56,389 nt of DNA, taken from the NCBI GenBank assembly GCA_017882685.1, contig JADGPA010000013.1, forward strand, positions 1 through 56,389. The letters run 5' to 3'. This document shows, in pieces, positions 44,032 to 52,923 of this stretch. The first letter of the stretch is position 1, and every line of letters starts with the position of its first letter. The DNA comes from Propionibacteriaceae bacterium (GTDB lineage: Bacteria; Actinomycetota; Actinomycetes; Propionibacteriales; Propionibacteriaceae). The notes below the pieces were generated by a model. The model was not told the DNA's origin and did not search any database. It saw nothing but the letters and a program-made list of their open reading frames with translations. Made by a program: the position numbers and the translations under genes.

Positions 44032-44637
44032 ATGTTCGTGCAGATGTTCACAGGGAAGGTCACCAACCACGACGCCGTGCGCGCCGTGCTCGAGGGCTGG
44101 CCGTCAGGACCGGGGCGGGACGCCAGAGGCTGGCTGGGATCCACGGCGGGGATCACCCATGATGGCCAGCTGGTCGCCCTAGCACGCTTCGAGTCGGAGG
44201 ACGACGCACGCGCCAATAGCGAACGACCAGAACAGGGTGCCTGGTGGAACTCGCTCGCAGCGAACCTCGCCGGCGAGGCGTCCTTTTTCGAGAGCAGCGA
44301 CGTGGACGACGATGTCGTTGGCGACCCGGCGACGGCCGGGTTCGTCCAGGTGATGAAGGGGCGGGTCAGCGACACCGCGCGCGCCAGGGCTTTGGCCAGT
44401 GACGGCACGGGCGTATGGGCCCGCTATCGCCCGGACATCCTTGCCTCACTCATGCTCACTCACGACGACGGCGAGTACGTCATGGCGATCTACTTCACCT
44501 CCGAGGCCGAGGCCCGCGAGGGCGAGAGGAAGGAGCCACCCGAGGATCTGGCAGCACAGATCGCGGAGATGAACGCCCTCGATGTCGGCGAGGTCACCTA
44601 CTTCGATCTGCGTGACCCCTGGCTTGCCGCGCCGTAG
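44032..44637 (+). CDS. Protein with two tandem dimeric alpha/beta-barrel-like halves
   Basis: A 201-aa cytosolic protein of internal duplication. The first half starts FVQMFTGKV and ends near ARFESEDDARAN; the second starts FVQVMKGRVSD and contains AIYFTSEAEAREGE. Each half has the beta-alpha-beta pattern of ABM-like (dimeric alpha/beta barrel) domains, so one chain could mimic a dimer. GGAGG at 44022-44026, 5 nt before the ATG, decides the start. Function is unknown. It converges with the HdeD-like gene 16 nt downstream. Confidence 0.75.
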   Translation: MFVQMFTGKVTNHDAVRAVLEGWPSGPGRDARGWLGSTAGITHDGQLVALARFESEDDARANSERPEQGAWWNSLAANLAGEASFFESSDVDDDVVGDPATAGFVQVMKGRVSDTARARALASDGTGVWARYRPDILASLMLTHDDGEYVMAIYFTSEAEAREGERKEPPEDLAAQIAEMNALDVGEVTYFDLRDPWLAAP

Positions 44638-44653
44638 CCCAGGCAGCCGCAGC

Positions 44654-45241
44654 TCAGGCGGTGACGGCAGCCTGCGAGCCGAAGCTGAGGGCCCGCACGA
44701 TCTGCACGATGCCCATTACCAACAGGGACGCTCCCAACCACAGCCACAGCAGGGCCGCGCCCCACAGCGGCGAGGTCAGCAGCAGGATGCCGGCGACGAC
44801 GCCGATGAGCGCGTAAACGATCGTCCAGACCTTCGAGGCGGAATCGCCCACCATGGTCAGGCCCACGACACCCTCGATGATCCACGAGATGCCGAACAGC
44901 ACACCCACGAGGACCGCCAGCCCGGCGGCAGCCGCACCAAGGTTCGAGAACGACACGATGGCGGCAACGAGGAAGACCGCGCCCAGCACCAGGTAGCCGA
45001 CCCGCACCCAGCCGCCCAGCCTGCGGCTGAAGATCCCGATGGAAAGGTTCACCACTCCGGCGATGACGGCATAGACGGCGATGATCCCGGCGACGACGAC
45101 GGCGGTCTTCACCGGCCACACCAGGATCAGCAGGCCGATGATCAGCGACACCGCACCGCTCACCCCGATGGCGGCCCTGACCGTGTTGATGACCGACTTC
45201 TCAACGTTCTTCAGGTCAAGCTCGAAAGCGCTGGCGGACAT
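44654..45241 (-). CDS. HdeD-like (DUF308) membrane protein
   Basis: A 195-aa membrane protein with six hydrophobic helices in paired units (IIGLLILVWPVKTAVVVAGI, LVLGAVFLVAAIVSF, LLLTSPLWGAALLWLWLGAS), each pair containing the WP or SP turn typical of HdeD-family proteins. HdeD is linked to acid resistance in E. coli, but in actinobacteria the role is not established. GAGGAG precedes the ATG by 6 nt. It is divergent from the DUF3151 gene. Confidence 0.85.
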   Translation of the reverse strand: MSASAFELDLKNVEKSVINTVRAAIGVSGAVSLIIGLLILVWPVKTAVVVAGIIAVYAVIAGVVNLSIGIFSRRLGGWVRVGYLVLGAVFLVAAIVSFSNLGAAAAGLAVLVGVLFGISWIIEGVVGLTMVGDSASKVWTIVYALIGVVAGILLLTSPLWGAALLWLWLGASLLVMGIVQIVRALSFGSQAAVTA

Positions 45242-45373
45242 TTCAGGCTCCTCATCTCGCGGCCCCTCAGTCCATCATTCCCCACGGGATTCGTGAAGGC
45301 AGTCATCCCCGATTCGGACGGGGGGTCCGTTCAGGTTCTCGCTCTCACCCGACCGCCGCGGCAAACTGGCGTC

Positions 45374-45823
45374 ATGACGCACCAGAATCTGCTGCCCGGT
45401 CCGGATCCGACCTTCCTGCCTTCCGAAGGGCCGGACGCGGTCGCGCGCGCATCGCTGGCCAGCGGCTCGCACGCCCGCGACGCCGTCCCCGCCTCCCCTG
45501 CCGCCTCCATCCTGTGGGCCCTCCTGGCGGAGGAGGCGCTGGCAGCAGCCGAGCCGGTGGCGGCCTACGCCTACGCACGCACCGGCTACCACCGCGGCCT
45601 GGACGCGCTGCGCCGGGCAGGCTGGCGAGGCCAGGGCCCGATCCCTGCCGACCATCGGCCAAACCAGGGATTCCTTCGGGCGCTGCTCGCACTGGCAGAA
45701 GCGGCGGCGGCGATCGATGAGCAGGATGAGGCTGACCGGTGCCGTACATTCCTGGTCGACTCCGGCACCTCGGCCGAGGAGGTCGCCGCGCTGCGGACCA
45801 CCCAGCCGGAGGAGCACCTGTGA
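45374..45823 (+). CDS. DUF3151 protein
   Basis: A 149-aa soluble helical protein. LLPGPDPTFLPSEGP at the start, then LWALLAEEAL, YAYARTGYHRGLDALRRAGW and GPIPADHRPNQGFLRAL make this a clear member of the DUF3151 family, widely conserved in actinobacteria without an assigned function. The stop overlaps the GTG of the amidohydrolase gene (GTGA), so the two are coupled. Confidence 0.85.
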   Translation: MTHQNLLPGPDPTFLPSEGPDAVARASLASGSHARDAVPASPAASILWALLAEEALAAAEPVAAYAYARTGYHRGLDALRRAGWRGQGPIPADHRPNQGFLRALLALAEAAAAIDEQDEADRCRTFLVDSGTSAEEVAALRTTQPEEHL

Positions 45824-47079
45824 GCACCGACGTCGTCATCACATCCCGGCCGAACCCCCAAGCCCTTGCTGACCTGTACCGGGACCTGCACCGCAACCCT
45901 GAACTGTCCTTCGCGGAGACCCGCACCGCCGGGATCGTCGCCGCGTCCCTGTCTGCCCTGGGTTATGAAGTCACCTCCAGCGTCGGCGGCACCGGGGTCG
46001 TCGGGATCCTGCGCCGCGGCACCGGCCCGACGGTGCTCTTGCGCGCAGACATGGACGCGTTACCTGTTCTGGAGGAGACCGGTCTGGACTACGCCAGCAC
46101 GGCCCGCGGCACCGACCCGAACGGCACCGACATGCCGGTAATGCACGCCTGCGGTCACGACGTGCATGTCACCTGCCTGCTGGGTGCTGCCGCGGAGCTG
46201 GCAGCCGACGAGGGGTGGGCAGGGACGGTGATGGCCGTCGCCCAGCCCGCTGAGGAACTCGGAACCGGCGCCCGGGCCATGGTTGCCGACGGCATCTACG
46301 AACGCCTCGGCCGCCCCGACGTCGTGCTGGGCCAGCACGTGGGTCCGATGCCCGCCGGCATGATCGGCCTGCACCCGGGGGCGGCGTTCGCCACATCCGA
46401 TTCCCTCAAGGTCACCCTGTTCGGTAAGGGCGGTCACGGCTCCCGGCCGGAGGCCTGCGTTGACCCGATCGTGATGGCGGCCGCGGTGGTGATGCGGCTA
46501 CAAACCATCGTCTCCCGCGAGTTGGCCGGGTCCGATACCGCCGTTGTCTCCATCGGGACCCTGCACGCGGGCACGAAGGTGAACATCATCCCCGACATCG
46601 CGGAGCTCGAGATCAACGTGCGCACCTATGACGTCACGGTGCGGGAGCACATCCTCGCAGCGATCGAGCGGATCGTCCGCGCGGAAGCGGCGGCGTCGGA
46701 CGCGCCAAGGCCGCCCACCGTGGAACTGGTGGACTCCTTCCCGTTCCTCTACAACGACCTCGAGGGTTCCGCGCGCACGGCTGCTGCGCTTCGGGGTGTC
46801 GTCGGCGACGGTGCCGTGATCGATCCGGGACCGGTCACCGGCAGCGAGGACGTGGGCGTCTTCGCCTTGACCGCAGACGTGCCATGCGTGTTCTGGATTC
46901 TGGGCGGGGCCGATCCGGCGCTGTTCGCCGGCGCCACGACGGCGCAGGAGCTGCTTACGGTCATGGCCGGCATCCCGTCCAACCATTCGCCGCAGTATGC
47001 ACCGGTGATCGAACCCACCCTCTCCGTGGGCGTGGCCGCCCTCGTTGCTGCGGCGAAGGAGTGGCTGGCGGCGTACTGA
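45820..47079 (+). CDS. M20-family amidohydrolase
   Basis: A 419-aa di-zinc hydrolase of the M20 (hippuricase/N-acyl-amino-acid amidohydrolase) class. Metal-site segments are visible: LLRADMDALPVLEET, MHACGHDVHV and QPAEELGTGARAMV. The lid domain with GKGGHGSRPE lies in the middle, and VTGSEDVGVFA near the C-terminus carries a further ligand region. The GTG start overlaps the DUF3151 stop. It probably removes acyl or amino-acid groups from small amides in the cytosol; substrate not determined. Confidence 0.9.
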   Translation: MSTDVVITSRPNPQALADLYRDLHRNPELSFAETRTAGIVAASLSALGYEVTSSVGGTGVVGILRRGTGPTVLLRADMDALPVLEETGLDYASTARGTDPNGTDMPVMHACGHDVHVTCLLGAAAELAADEGWAGTVMAVAQPAEELGTGARAMVADGIYERLGRPDVVLGQHVGPMPAGMIGLHPGAAFATSDSLKVTLFGKGGHGSRPEACVDPIVMAAAVVMRLQTIVSRELAGSDTAVVSIGTLHAGTKVNIIPDIAELEINVRTYDVTVREHILAAIERIVRAEAAASDAPRPPTVELVDSFPFLYNDLEGSARTAAALRGVVGDGAVIDPGPVTGSEDVGVFALTADVPCVFWILGGADPALFAGATTAQELLTVMAGIPSNHSPQYAPVIEPTLSVGVAALVAAAKEWLAAY

Positions 47080-47082
47080 GGT

Positions 47083-47103
47083 CGTCCGGGCGCCTACCGG
47101 ACG
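47083..47103. terminator. Hairpin between convergent amidohydrolase and lon
   Basis: CGTCCGG at 47083-47089 and CCGGACG at 47097-47103 form a 7-bp stem with a 7-nt loop, a few bases after the amidohydrolase stop. It could terminate the plus-strand transcript. The remaining 148 nt to the lon stop show nothing else. Confidence 0.35.
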
Positions 47104-47251
47104 CGCCACAGGTCGGTCGCAGTTCCAGCGGCGAGGTGTTGATGCGGCTACCCAGGTGTGGGCGCCGACCAGCCCGCACGGCTGTGGAGACTGTCGGCAG
47201 CTCAGCGGCCAGGATGCCTTCGCAGCCTGACCGGGGAGCATCAGTTGGACG

Positions 47252-49561
47252 TCAGGCGGCCACCGCGCTGGCGGTGCGGACCGGCTCCAGCGCCGTCTCG
47301 AGGATCTCCCGGACATCGGAGACGATGTGCACCCGCAAATCGGACAGCACATCTGCGGGGACGTCGTCGAGGTCGGGCTCATTGCGCTGCGGCAGGTAGA
47401 TGTCGGTCAGACCGGCGCGCTGCGCGGCCAGCAGCTTCTGCTTCACCCCACCGATCGGCAGCACCCGGCCCGTCAGCGACACCTCTCCGGTCATGCCGAC
47501 CTCAGCGCGCACGTTCCTGCCGGTGAGCAGGGACACCAGGGCGGTCGTCATCGTGACGCCGGCAGACGGGCCGTCCTTCGGCACGGCACCCGCGGGCACG
47601 TGGAGGTGCAGCGGGTGTTCGAGCTGCTCCGGCACGATCGCGTACTCGGCAGCGTGCGCCCGCACGTACGACAAGGCGATCTGTGCCGACTCCTTCATCA
47701 CGTCACCGAGCTGTCCGGTGATGGTCAGCGACGACGTGGTGCCCGGCAGCAGGGATGCCTCGATGAAGAGCACGTCGCCACCCATGCCGGTGACAGCGAG
47801 CCCCGAGGCCACGCCGGGGACGGCGGTGCGCTCGCGCGATTCGGGCAGGAACCGCGGGCGACCGATGAGGTTCTTCAGCGTCTCAACGCCGACCACAGCC
47901 GGCAGTTCCTTCAGCGCCACCTTGCGGAATGCCTTGGCGAGCAGCCGTTCCATCGACCGCACGCCAGCCTCACGGGTGTAGTGGGCAGCGATCTCGCGGA
48001 GTGCATCGTCGGTGACCATGACCTCCTCCGAGGTCACGGCGGCGCGTTCGAGCAGCCGTGGCACCAGGAAGTCACGGGCGATGGCCACCTTGTCGTCCTC
48101 GGTATACCCGTCGATCGAGATGAGTTCCATCCGGTCGAACAGTGCCTGCGGGATGGTGTCGAGCACGTTGGCGGTCGCGATGAAAAGGACGTCGGACAGG
48201 TCGAGGTCGAGGTCAAGGTAGTGGTCGCGGAAGGTGTGGTTCTGCGCCGGATCGAGCACCTCAAGCAGCGCAGCTGCCGGGTCGCCCCGGTAATCGGCGC
48301 CCACCTTGTCGACCTCGTCGAGCAGGACGACCGGGTTCATCGAACCGGCCTCCTTGATGGCGCGGACGATGCGTCCGGGCAGGGCGCCGACGTAGGTGCG
48401 CCGGTGGCCACGGATCTCGGCCTCGTCGCGGACGCCTCCGAGGGACACCCGGACGAACTTCCGTCCGAGGGTTCGGGCGACCGACTCACCGAGCGAGGTC
48501 TTGCCAACGCCGGGCGGGCCGGCGAGCAGGATGACCGCGCCGGAACCGCGCCCGCCGACGACCTCGAGGCCGCGCTGGGCCCGACGGGAGCGGACGCCAA
48601 GGTACTCGACGATTCGCTCCTTGACCTCGTCGAGGCCATGGTGGTCGGCGTCAAGCACGGACCGGGCCGCCTCCAGGTCGGTGGAGTCGTCGGTCTTGGT
48701 GTTCCACGGCAGCTCCAGCACGGTGTCGAGCCAGGTGCGGATCCAGCCCGCCTCCGGGTTCTGGTCGCTTGAGCGTTCGAGCTTGTCGACCTCGCGCAGC
48801 GAGGCTTCGCGGACGGCGTCGGGCAGGTCGGCGGTTTCCACGCGGGCGCGGTAGTCGTCGCTGCCGTCGGGCTCGCCCTCGCCCAGCTCCTTGCGGATGG
48901 CCTTGAGCTGCTCGCGCAGCAGGAACTCGCGGTTGCGCTGCTCCACCGACTCCCGGACGTCCTCACCGATCTTGTCTGTGACCTCGGTCTCAGCCAGGTG
49001 GTCGCGGGTCCATTCGGTGAGCAGATTCAGTCGGGCCTCGACGTCGGGCGTCTCGAGGAGTTGGCGCTTGCGGTCGTTCGACAGGTACGGCGCCCAGCCG
49101 GCGGTGTCTGCCAGGGCGCTGGGGTCCTCGATCGCGCTGACGGTGTCGATGACCTGCCAGGCCTCGCGGCGTTGCAGCACGGAGACGACGAGGCGCTTGT
49201 ACTCCTCGGCGAGCTCGCGGACGTGGTCGGTGACGGCGGGTTCGTCTACCGGTTCGGCCTCCACCCAGAGTGCTGCGCCGGGGCCGGTCACCCCGCTGCC
49301 GATGCGGGCGCGGTCGCCGGTGCGGAGGACGGCGACCTGGGCTCCCCCACGCATGCGTCCGACCTTCTCCACCGACGCCACCACGCCGAACGCTGCGTAC
49401 CGGTCATCGAGCCGCGGTGCGGCCAGCAACTCCCCGTCCGAGGAGGTCTGGGCGGCGTCGATGGCCGCCTTGGCCGCCTCGTCGAGTGGGATCGGGACGA
49501 TCATTCCGGGCAGCAGGACGACGTCATCAAGGAACAACACGGGTAGCCGTTTGGTGGTCAT
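47252..49561 (-). CDS. lon: ATP-dependent Lon protease
   Basis: A 769-aa cytosolic AAA+ protease that degrades misfolded and regulatory proteins. Domains in order: N-terminal substrate domain beginning LPVLFLDDVVLLPGM, a coiled-coil region (residues about 180-270), the AAA+ module with Walker A AGPPGVGKTSLG and Walker B-type VVLLDEVDKV, and the protease domain with catalytic Ser in KDGPSAGVTM and Lys in IGGVKQKLLAAQRAG. Length is normal. The ATG start is followed directly by the N-domain. The SDR gene upstream is 81 nt away on the same strand and probably unrelated in function. Confidence 0.96.
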   Translation of the reverse strand: MTTKRLPVLFLDDVVLLPGMIVPIPLDEAAKAAIDAAQTSSDGELLAAPRLDDRYAAFGVVASVEKVGRMRGGAQVAVLRTGDRARIGSGVTGPGAALWVEAEPVDEPAVTDHVRELAEEYKRLVVSVLQRREAWQVIDTVSAIEDPSALADTAGWAPYLSNDRKRQLLETPDVEARLNLLTEWTRDHLAETEVTDKIGEDVRESVEQRNREFLLREQLKAIRKELGEGEPDGSDDYRARVETADLPDAVREASLREVDKLERSSDQNPEAGWIRTWLDTVLELPWNTKTDDSTDLEAARSVLDADHHGLDEVKERIVEYLGVRSRRAQRGLEVVGGRGSGAVILLAGPPGVGKTSLGESVARTLGRKFVRVSLGGVRDEAEIRGHRRTYVGALPGRIVRAIKEAGSMNPVVLLDEVDKVGADYRGDPAAALLEVLDPAQNHTFRDHYLDLDLDLSDVLFIATANVLDTIPQALFDRMELISIDGYTEDDKVAIARDFLVPRLLERAAVTSEEVMVTDDALREIAAHYTREAGVRSMERLLAKAFRKVALKELPAVVGVETLKNLIGRPRFLPESRERTAVPGVASGLAVTGMGGDVLFIEASLLPGTTSSLTITGQLGDVMKESAQIALSYVRAHAAEYAIVPEQLEHPLHLHVPAGAVPKDGPSAGVTMTTALVSLLTGRNVRAEVGMTGEVSLTGRVLPIGGVKQKLLAAQRAGLTDIYLPQRNEPDLDDVPADVLSDLRVHIVSDVREILETALEPVRTASAVAA

Positions 49562-49642
49562 GAAGACTTCCTTTGAAAGTTGAGTGCACCGGGCTCAACC
49601 GGCGAGCACCTCGGCTTGTTCCCGCCCGCGCAGCGCTACGCC

Positions 49643-50374
49643 CTAGGCGAACTCGATGCCGGTGAAGCGAGCGAGGGCATCCAGCAATTCGGCCTGGAAC
49701 GCCTCGTCGTGGGCGGACGCGTGCGGCATGCTGCGGTGCTGGTGGTGCCAGTAGCCGCCGGAGGTCAGCGCGTCCGGATCGTCGCTGGTGGCGAGCCATT
49801 CCTGGGTGACATGCCCTAGGCGCAGGTCGTCGGGAGCGTTGGGGCCGCCCATCCGCGTCGGCACCCAGCCGGGGTCGACCGCATTGCTGACCACGTCCGG
49901 CCACAGCCGGGCCAGGGCAACCGTGAGCGTAGTGACGAACAGCTTGCTGTCGGAATAGGACCCGGTGACGCGACCACCGCTCCAGTCGAGCCCGGCCAGC
50001 TGCGGACGCCCGCTGCGATGCGCACCGCTGCTCAGGTAGACCAGCCGGTCGGGCCGGTGCATCAGCATGGTCAGCGCGTAGGGCGCGACCACGTTGACCG
50101 GCATCACCGCTGGCCCGGTGGTGTAGACACCGGCGTTGTGGATGACTGCGTCCATGCGTCCCAACGCGTTTGCCTGTTCGGCGACGTCGCGAGTCTGGTC
50201 GAGGTGGCCCAGGTCGCCGACCACCACCTCTGCGCCCCGGTCGAGGGACGCACGGACGGCGTCCAGGCGCTCACGGTTGCGGACGTGCACCACAACGTCG
50301 TGGCCGGCTGCCAGCAAGGTCTCGGCTGCGGCCTTGCCCAGCCCATCCGCCGATCCGGTCACGAGCACGCGCAT
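49643..50374 (-). CDS. Short-chain dehydrogenase/reductase
   Basis: A 243-aa NAD(P)-dependent oxidoreductase with a Rossmann fold. TGSADGLG at residues 6-13 is the nucleotide motif, VVGDLG and HNAGVY are the following SDR signatures, and YSDSK carries the catalytic Tyr-Lys pair with SSGAH before it supplying the Ser. The start was set at MRVLVTG since GGAAGGA lies about 9 nt upstream and the frame before it does not look coding. Substrate unknown. Confidence 0.88.
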   Translation of the reverse strand: MRVLVTGSADGLGKAAAETLLAAGHDVVVHVRNRERLDAVRASLDRGAEVVVGDLGHLDQTRDVAEQANALGRMDAVIHNAGVYTTGPAVMPVNVVAPYALTMLMHRPDRLVYLSSGAHRSGRPQLAGLDWSGGRVTGSYSDSKLFVTTLTVALARLWPDVVSNAVDPGWVPTRMGGPNAPDDLRLGHVTQEWLATSDDPDALTSGGYWHHQHRSMPHASAHDEAFQAELLDALARFTGIEFA

Positions 50375-50462
50375 GATCGTCGTCCTTCCGTCGCAGTAAC
50401 TGTCACACCGCGAGGCTAGGAGGTCGAGAACTTCTTCCACCTCTGGCGCTGAACCGTGACGC

Positions 50463-50482
50463 TCAGGTCAGGTCAGGTCAGG
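50463..50482. repeat. Four tandem copies of TCAGG at a stop codon
   Basis: TCAGG repeated four times on the plus strand (CCTGA on the coding strand), overlapping the stop codon of the secreted propeller protein at 50478-50480. Since the unit is 5 nt and contains TGA, stops occur in all three frames within the run. Confidence 0.7.
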
Positions 50483-51785
50483 TCACCTTCACCTTGACCT
50501 TTCCCGACACTGCCGGGGCGAAGTCGGTCGTGCCGACGAACCGCACCCGGAAGTAGGTCGCCTTCACGATGGCCGGGCCGGTGATGGTGAACCTGCCCTC
50601 GATGTTGGTGAGCGCGGTCGTGCCGGTATGCCAGGTGGAGCCGTTGCTGGAGTACTGGAGCTGCACCTGCTTGCCGGCGATCGGAAGGCTCCCAGCCGTC
50701 ATGAGGGTGCCCGACACGTGCGGCGTGGATCCCTTGGCCACGGACTTCGGCGCGCCCGCCTTCACCACTGGTGGAGTGATCGTGCTGAGGTAGACATGGG
50801 ACTGACCCGACTTGTCGTCCTGGTAGACGATCCGGTTCCCGGAGATGGCCAGGTTCCAGCTCGAACCGGAGTTCGTCACGCGCGTCTCCACCCCGGTCGC
50901 CACGTCGAACAGGTAGACATCCGAGTAGCCACCATTGCGGTTGTCCTGCCAGACCACCCGGCCGGCCGAGACCGCAGGGAAGCCCTGGAAATCGGCTGCG
51001 ATGGCGACCGGCGACTCGGTCTTCGTGGCCAGGTTGTAGGCGTAGATGCCATCGTCCGCGCTGTTGCGCGTATCCATCCAGACCACCAGCTTGCCGTCGA
51101 TCCTTGGCAGCCCGGGGTCCGCCGGGCTCTTGGTCAGCTGGCTCCGCTTCTTGGTGGAGAGGTTGTAGCTGAAGACGTCGGTGCGGGTCGCGCCCTTGAA
51201 GTAGCCCTGCCAGACAACGGTCGTACCCGAGATGTCGCAGGCACCTGCATTCATGTTCTTGGGCGAGACGACTGTGGTCTTCCTGGTGGAGAAGTTGTAG
51301 ACGTAGATGCGGCTGCCCTTGTCGAAGCACATGCGGGTGCCGTCGATCCGCGGCTCGGAGCCGGTGAGCAGGCGCTTGTGGGTCCCGTTGGAGAGGTTGT
51401 GGTACCAGATCCCGAAGGTGGACTTGCCGTTGCCGTAATCGGTCCAGACCACGCGGTTGCCGGAGATGACTGCGTCGCCGTAGGCGCTGTGCTTCGGCGT
51501 GAGATTGCGGTCCTTGCCGGTCTTCAGGTCGAGAAGGCGGATGTCGTAGAGGATGTCGGGATCGTCCGGATCGCCGACCTCGTGTCGGTTGCGGTGGTCG
51601 GAGTAGACGATCCTTGTCCCGGAAATGTCCGGCATGCCTGTGTAGGCGGCGTTCGTCGTGAGTTGCTTCTCCGGGCTGAGCCAGGCTGCGGCGGCTGGTG
51701 TTGCGGGCCGGAACGCGAGGGCCGTGACCGCCATCGAGACCGAGACGACAGCACGGAGTCCGAAGCCAAAGAACTTGCTTGCCAT
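50478..51785 (-). CDS. Secreted TolB-like beta-propeller protein
   Basis: A 435-aa exported protein. The signal peptide runs to about residue 34 (AVVSVSMAVTALAFRPATPA). The body has about seven recurring units of roughly 45 aa of the form xISGxxVVWxDxR then IYxYNLxTKxxxxLT, which matches TolB/WD40-like propeller blades. The last 90 residues (from PPVVKAG) form a separate Ig-like domain with GRFTITGPAIVKATYFRVRF. No wall anchor is present, so it is probably secreted. GAAGGGGGAAG precedes the ATG. Binding partner unknown. Confidence 0.8.
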   Translation of the reverse strand: MASKFFGFGLRAVVSVSMAVTALAFRPATPAAAAWLSPEKQLTTNAAYTGMPDISGTRIVYSDHRNRHEVGDPDDPDILYDIRLLDLKTGKDRNLTPKHSAYGDAVISGNRVVWTDYGNGKSTFGIWYHNLSNGTHKRLLTGSEPRIDGTRMCFDKGSRIYVYNFSTRKTTVVSPKNMNAGACDISGTTVVWQGYFKGATRTDVFSYNLSTKKRSQLTKSPADPGLPRIDGKLVVWMDTRNSADDGIYAYNLATKTESPVAIAADFQGFPAVSAGRVVWQDNRNGGYSDVYLFDVATGVETRVTNSGSSWNLAISGNRIVYQDDKSGQSHVYLSTITPPVVKAGAPKSVAKGSTPHVSGTLMTAGSLPIAGKQVQLQYSSNGSTWHTGTTALTNIEGRFTITGPAIVKATYFRVRFVGTTDFAPAVSGKVKVKVT

Positions 51786-51805
51786 AGTCTTCCCCCTTCG
51801 GCAAG

Positions 51806-51819
51806 CAGCAATTTTGCTG
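51806..51819. promoter_or_regulatory. Small AT-centred dyad upstream of propeller gene
   Basis: CAGCAA TT TTGCTG, a 6-bp inverted repeat with a 2-nt centre, 20-34 nt before the start of the secreted propeller gene and in the divergent gap to the GAPDH gene. It may be an operator or only chance. Confidence 0.25.
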
Positions 51820-51910
51820 TATCTACGACGCTAGTACTGGGGGTGAAGTACAGGCAACGGCCCGGCGCGTCCGGGAGACGTGAAGCTCGGAGCTGATTGG
51901 CAGGAGAGAC

Positions 51911-52918
51911 ATGACTGTACGCATCGGAATCAACGGTTTCGGCAGGATCGGGCGCAGCTACCTGCGGGCGGCGCTGGCCAACGCAGCTGACGTCCAGGTG
52001 GTGGCCGTCAACGACATCACAGACGCGGCGACCCTTGCGGCGCTGCTGGAGTGGGACTCTATCTCGGGCCACCTCGAGGGGGTCGGGGTCGACGGTGACA
52101 CCATCACCATCGGCGACCACATGCTCACGGTGTTCGCGCAACGCGATCCGGCGGCCATCCCGTGGGGTTCGGTCGGTGCCGACGTGGTGATCGAGTCCAC
52201 CGGCTTCTTCGCAGACGGACCCAAGGCTTTGGCACACCTCACCGGCGGCGCCAAGAAGGTGATCATCTCGGCGCCGGCCAAAGGCGATGTGCCCACCTTC
52301 GTGCTCGGCGTGAACGACGCGACCCTCGACCCGACGGCATCCGACGTGTTCTCCAACGGTTCCTGCACCACCAACTCGGTCGCGCCGCTGGCGAAGGTGC
52401 TGCACGACAGCTTCGGCATCGTGAGCGGGCTGATGACCACCATCCACGCCTACACCGGCGACCAGAGTCTGCACGACTCGCCGCACTCCGACCTGCGGCG
52501 GGCGCGGGCTGCCGCGATGTCCACGATCCCCACCTCCTCCGGCGCGGCGAAGGCGCTCGGGAAGGTCATCCCCGAACTGGACGGGAAACTGACCGGCTTG
52601 GCCCTGCGCGTCCCGGTGCCGGTGGGGTCGATCACCGACCTCACCGTTGTGCTCGACCGCACTGCGAGCGTCGACCAGATCAACGGCGCCTTCCACGCCG
52701 CCGCTGCCTCGGGGCCACTGCAGGGCTACCTGCAGTACTCGGAGGCTCCGCTGGTCTCCGTCGACATCGTCGGCAACCCGCACTCGACGATCTTCGACGC
52801 CCCGCTCACCCAGGTGGTGGGCAACCAGGTCAAGGTGTTCGGCTGGTACGACAACGAGTGGGGCTTCTCCAACCGCCTGGTGGAGTTCTCCGAACGCATC
52901 GGGCAGGCCATCGCGTAG
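51911..52918 (+). CDS. gap: Glyceraldehyde-3-phosphate dehydrogenase, type I
   Basis: A 335-aa glycolytic enzyme that oxidises glyceraldehyde 3-phosphate to 1,3-bisphosphoglycerate with NAD+. INGFGRIGR (residues 7-15) is the nucleotide site, and Asp35 in VNDITD favours NAD+ over NADP+. The catalytic Cys152 lies in NGSCTTNS and the active-site His in TTIHAYTGDQ. The C-terminal WYDNEWGFSNR is complete. GGAGAG lies 5-6 nt before the ATG. The gene is alone; no pgk or tpi follows, so it may be an additional copy. Confidence 0.95.
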   Translation: MTVRIGINGFGRIGRSYLRAALANAADVQVVAVNDITDAATLAALLEWDSISGHLEGVGVDGDTITIGDHMLTVFAQRDPAAIPWGSVGADVVIESTGFFADGPKALAHLTGGAKKVIISAPAKGDVPTFVLGVNDATLDPTASDVFSNGSCTTNSVAPLAKVLHDSFGIVSGLMTTIHAYTGDQSLHDSPHSDLRRARAAAMSTIPTSSGAAKALGKVIPELDGKLTGLALRVPVPVGSITDLTVVLDRTASVDQINGAFHAAAASGPLQGYLQYSEAPLVSVDIVGNPHSTIFDAPLTQVVGNQVKVFGWYDNEWGFSNRLVEFSERIGQAIA

Positions 52919-52923
52919 CGTCG

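Noticed and set aside
50473-51804. 443-codon minus-strand frame overlapping the secreted propeller gene
   Set aside because: Arg/His/Gly-rich and lacks a signal peptide or repeats; the other frame carries both.
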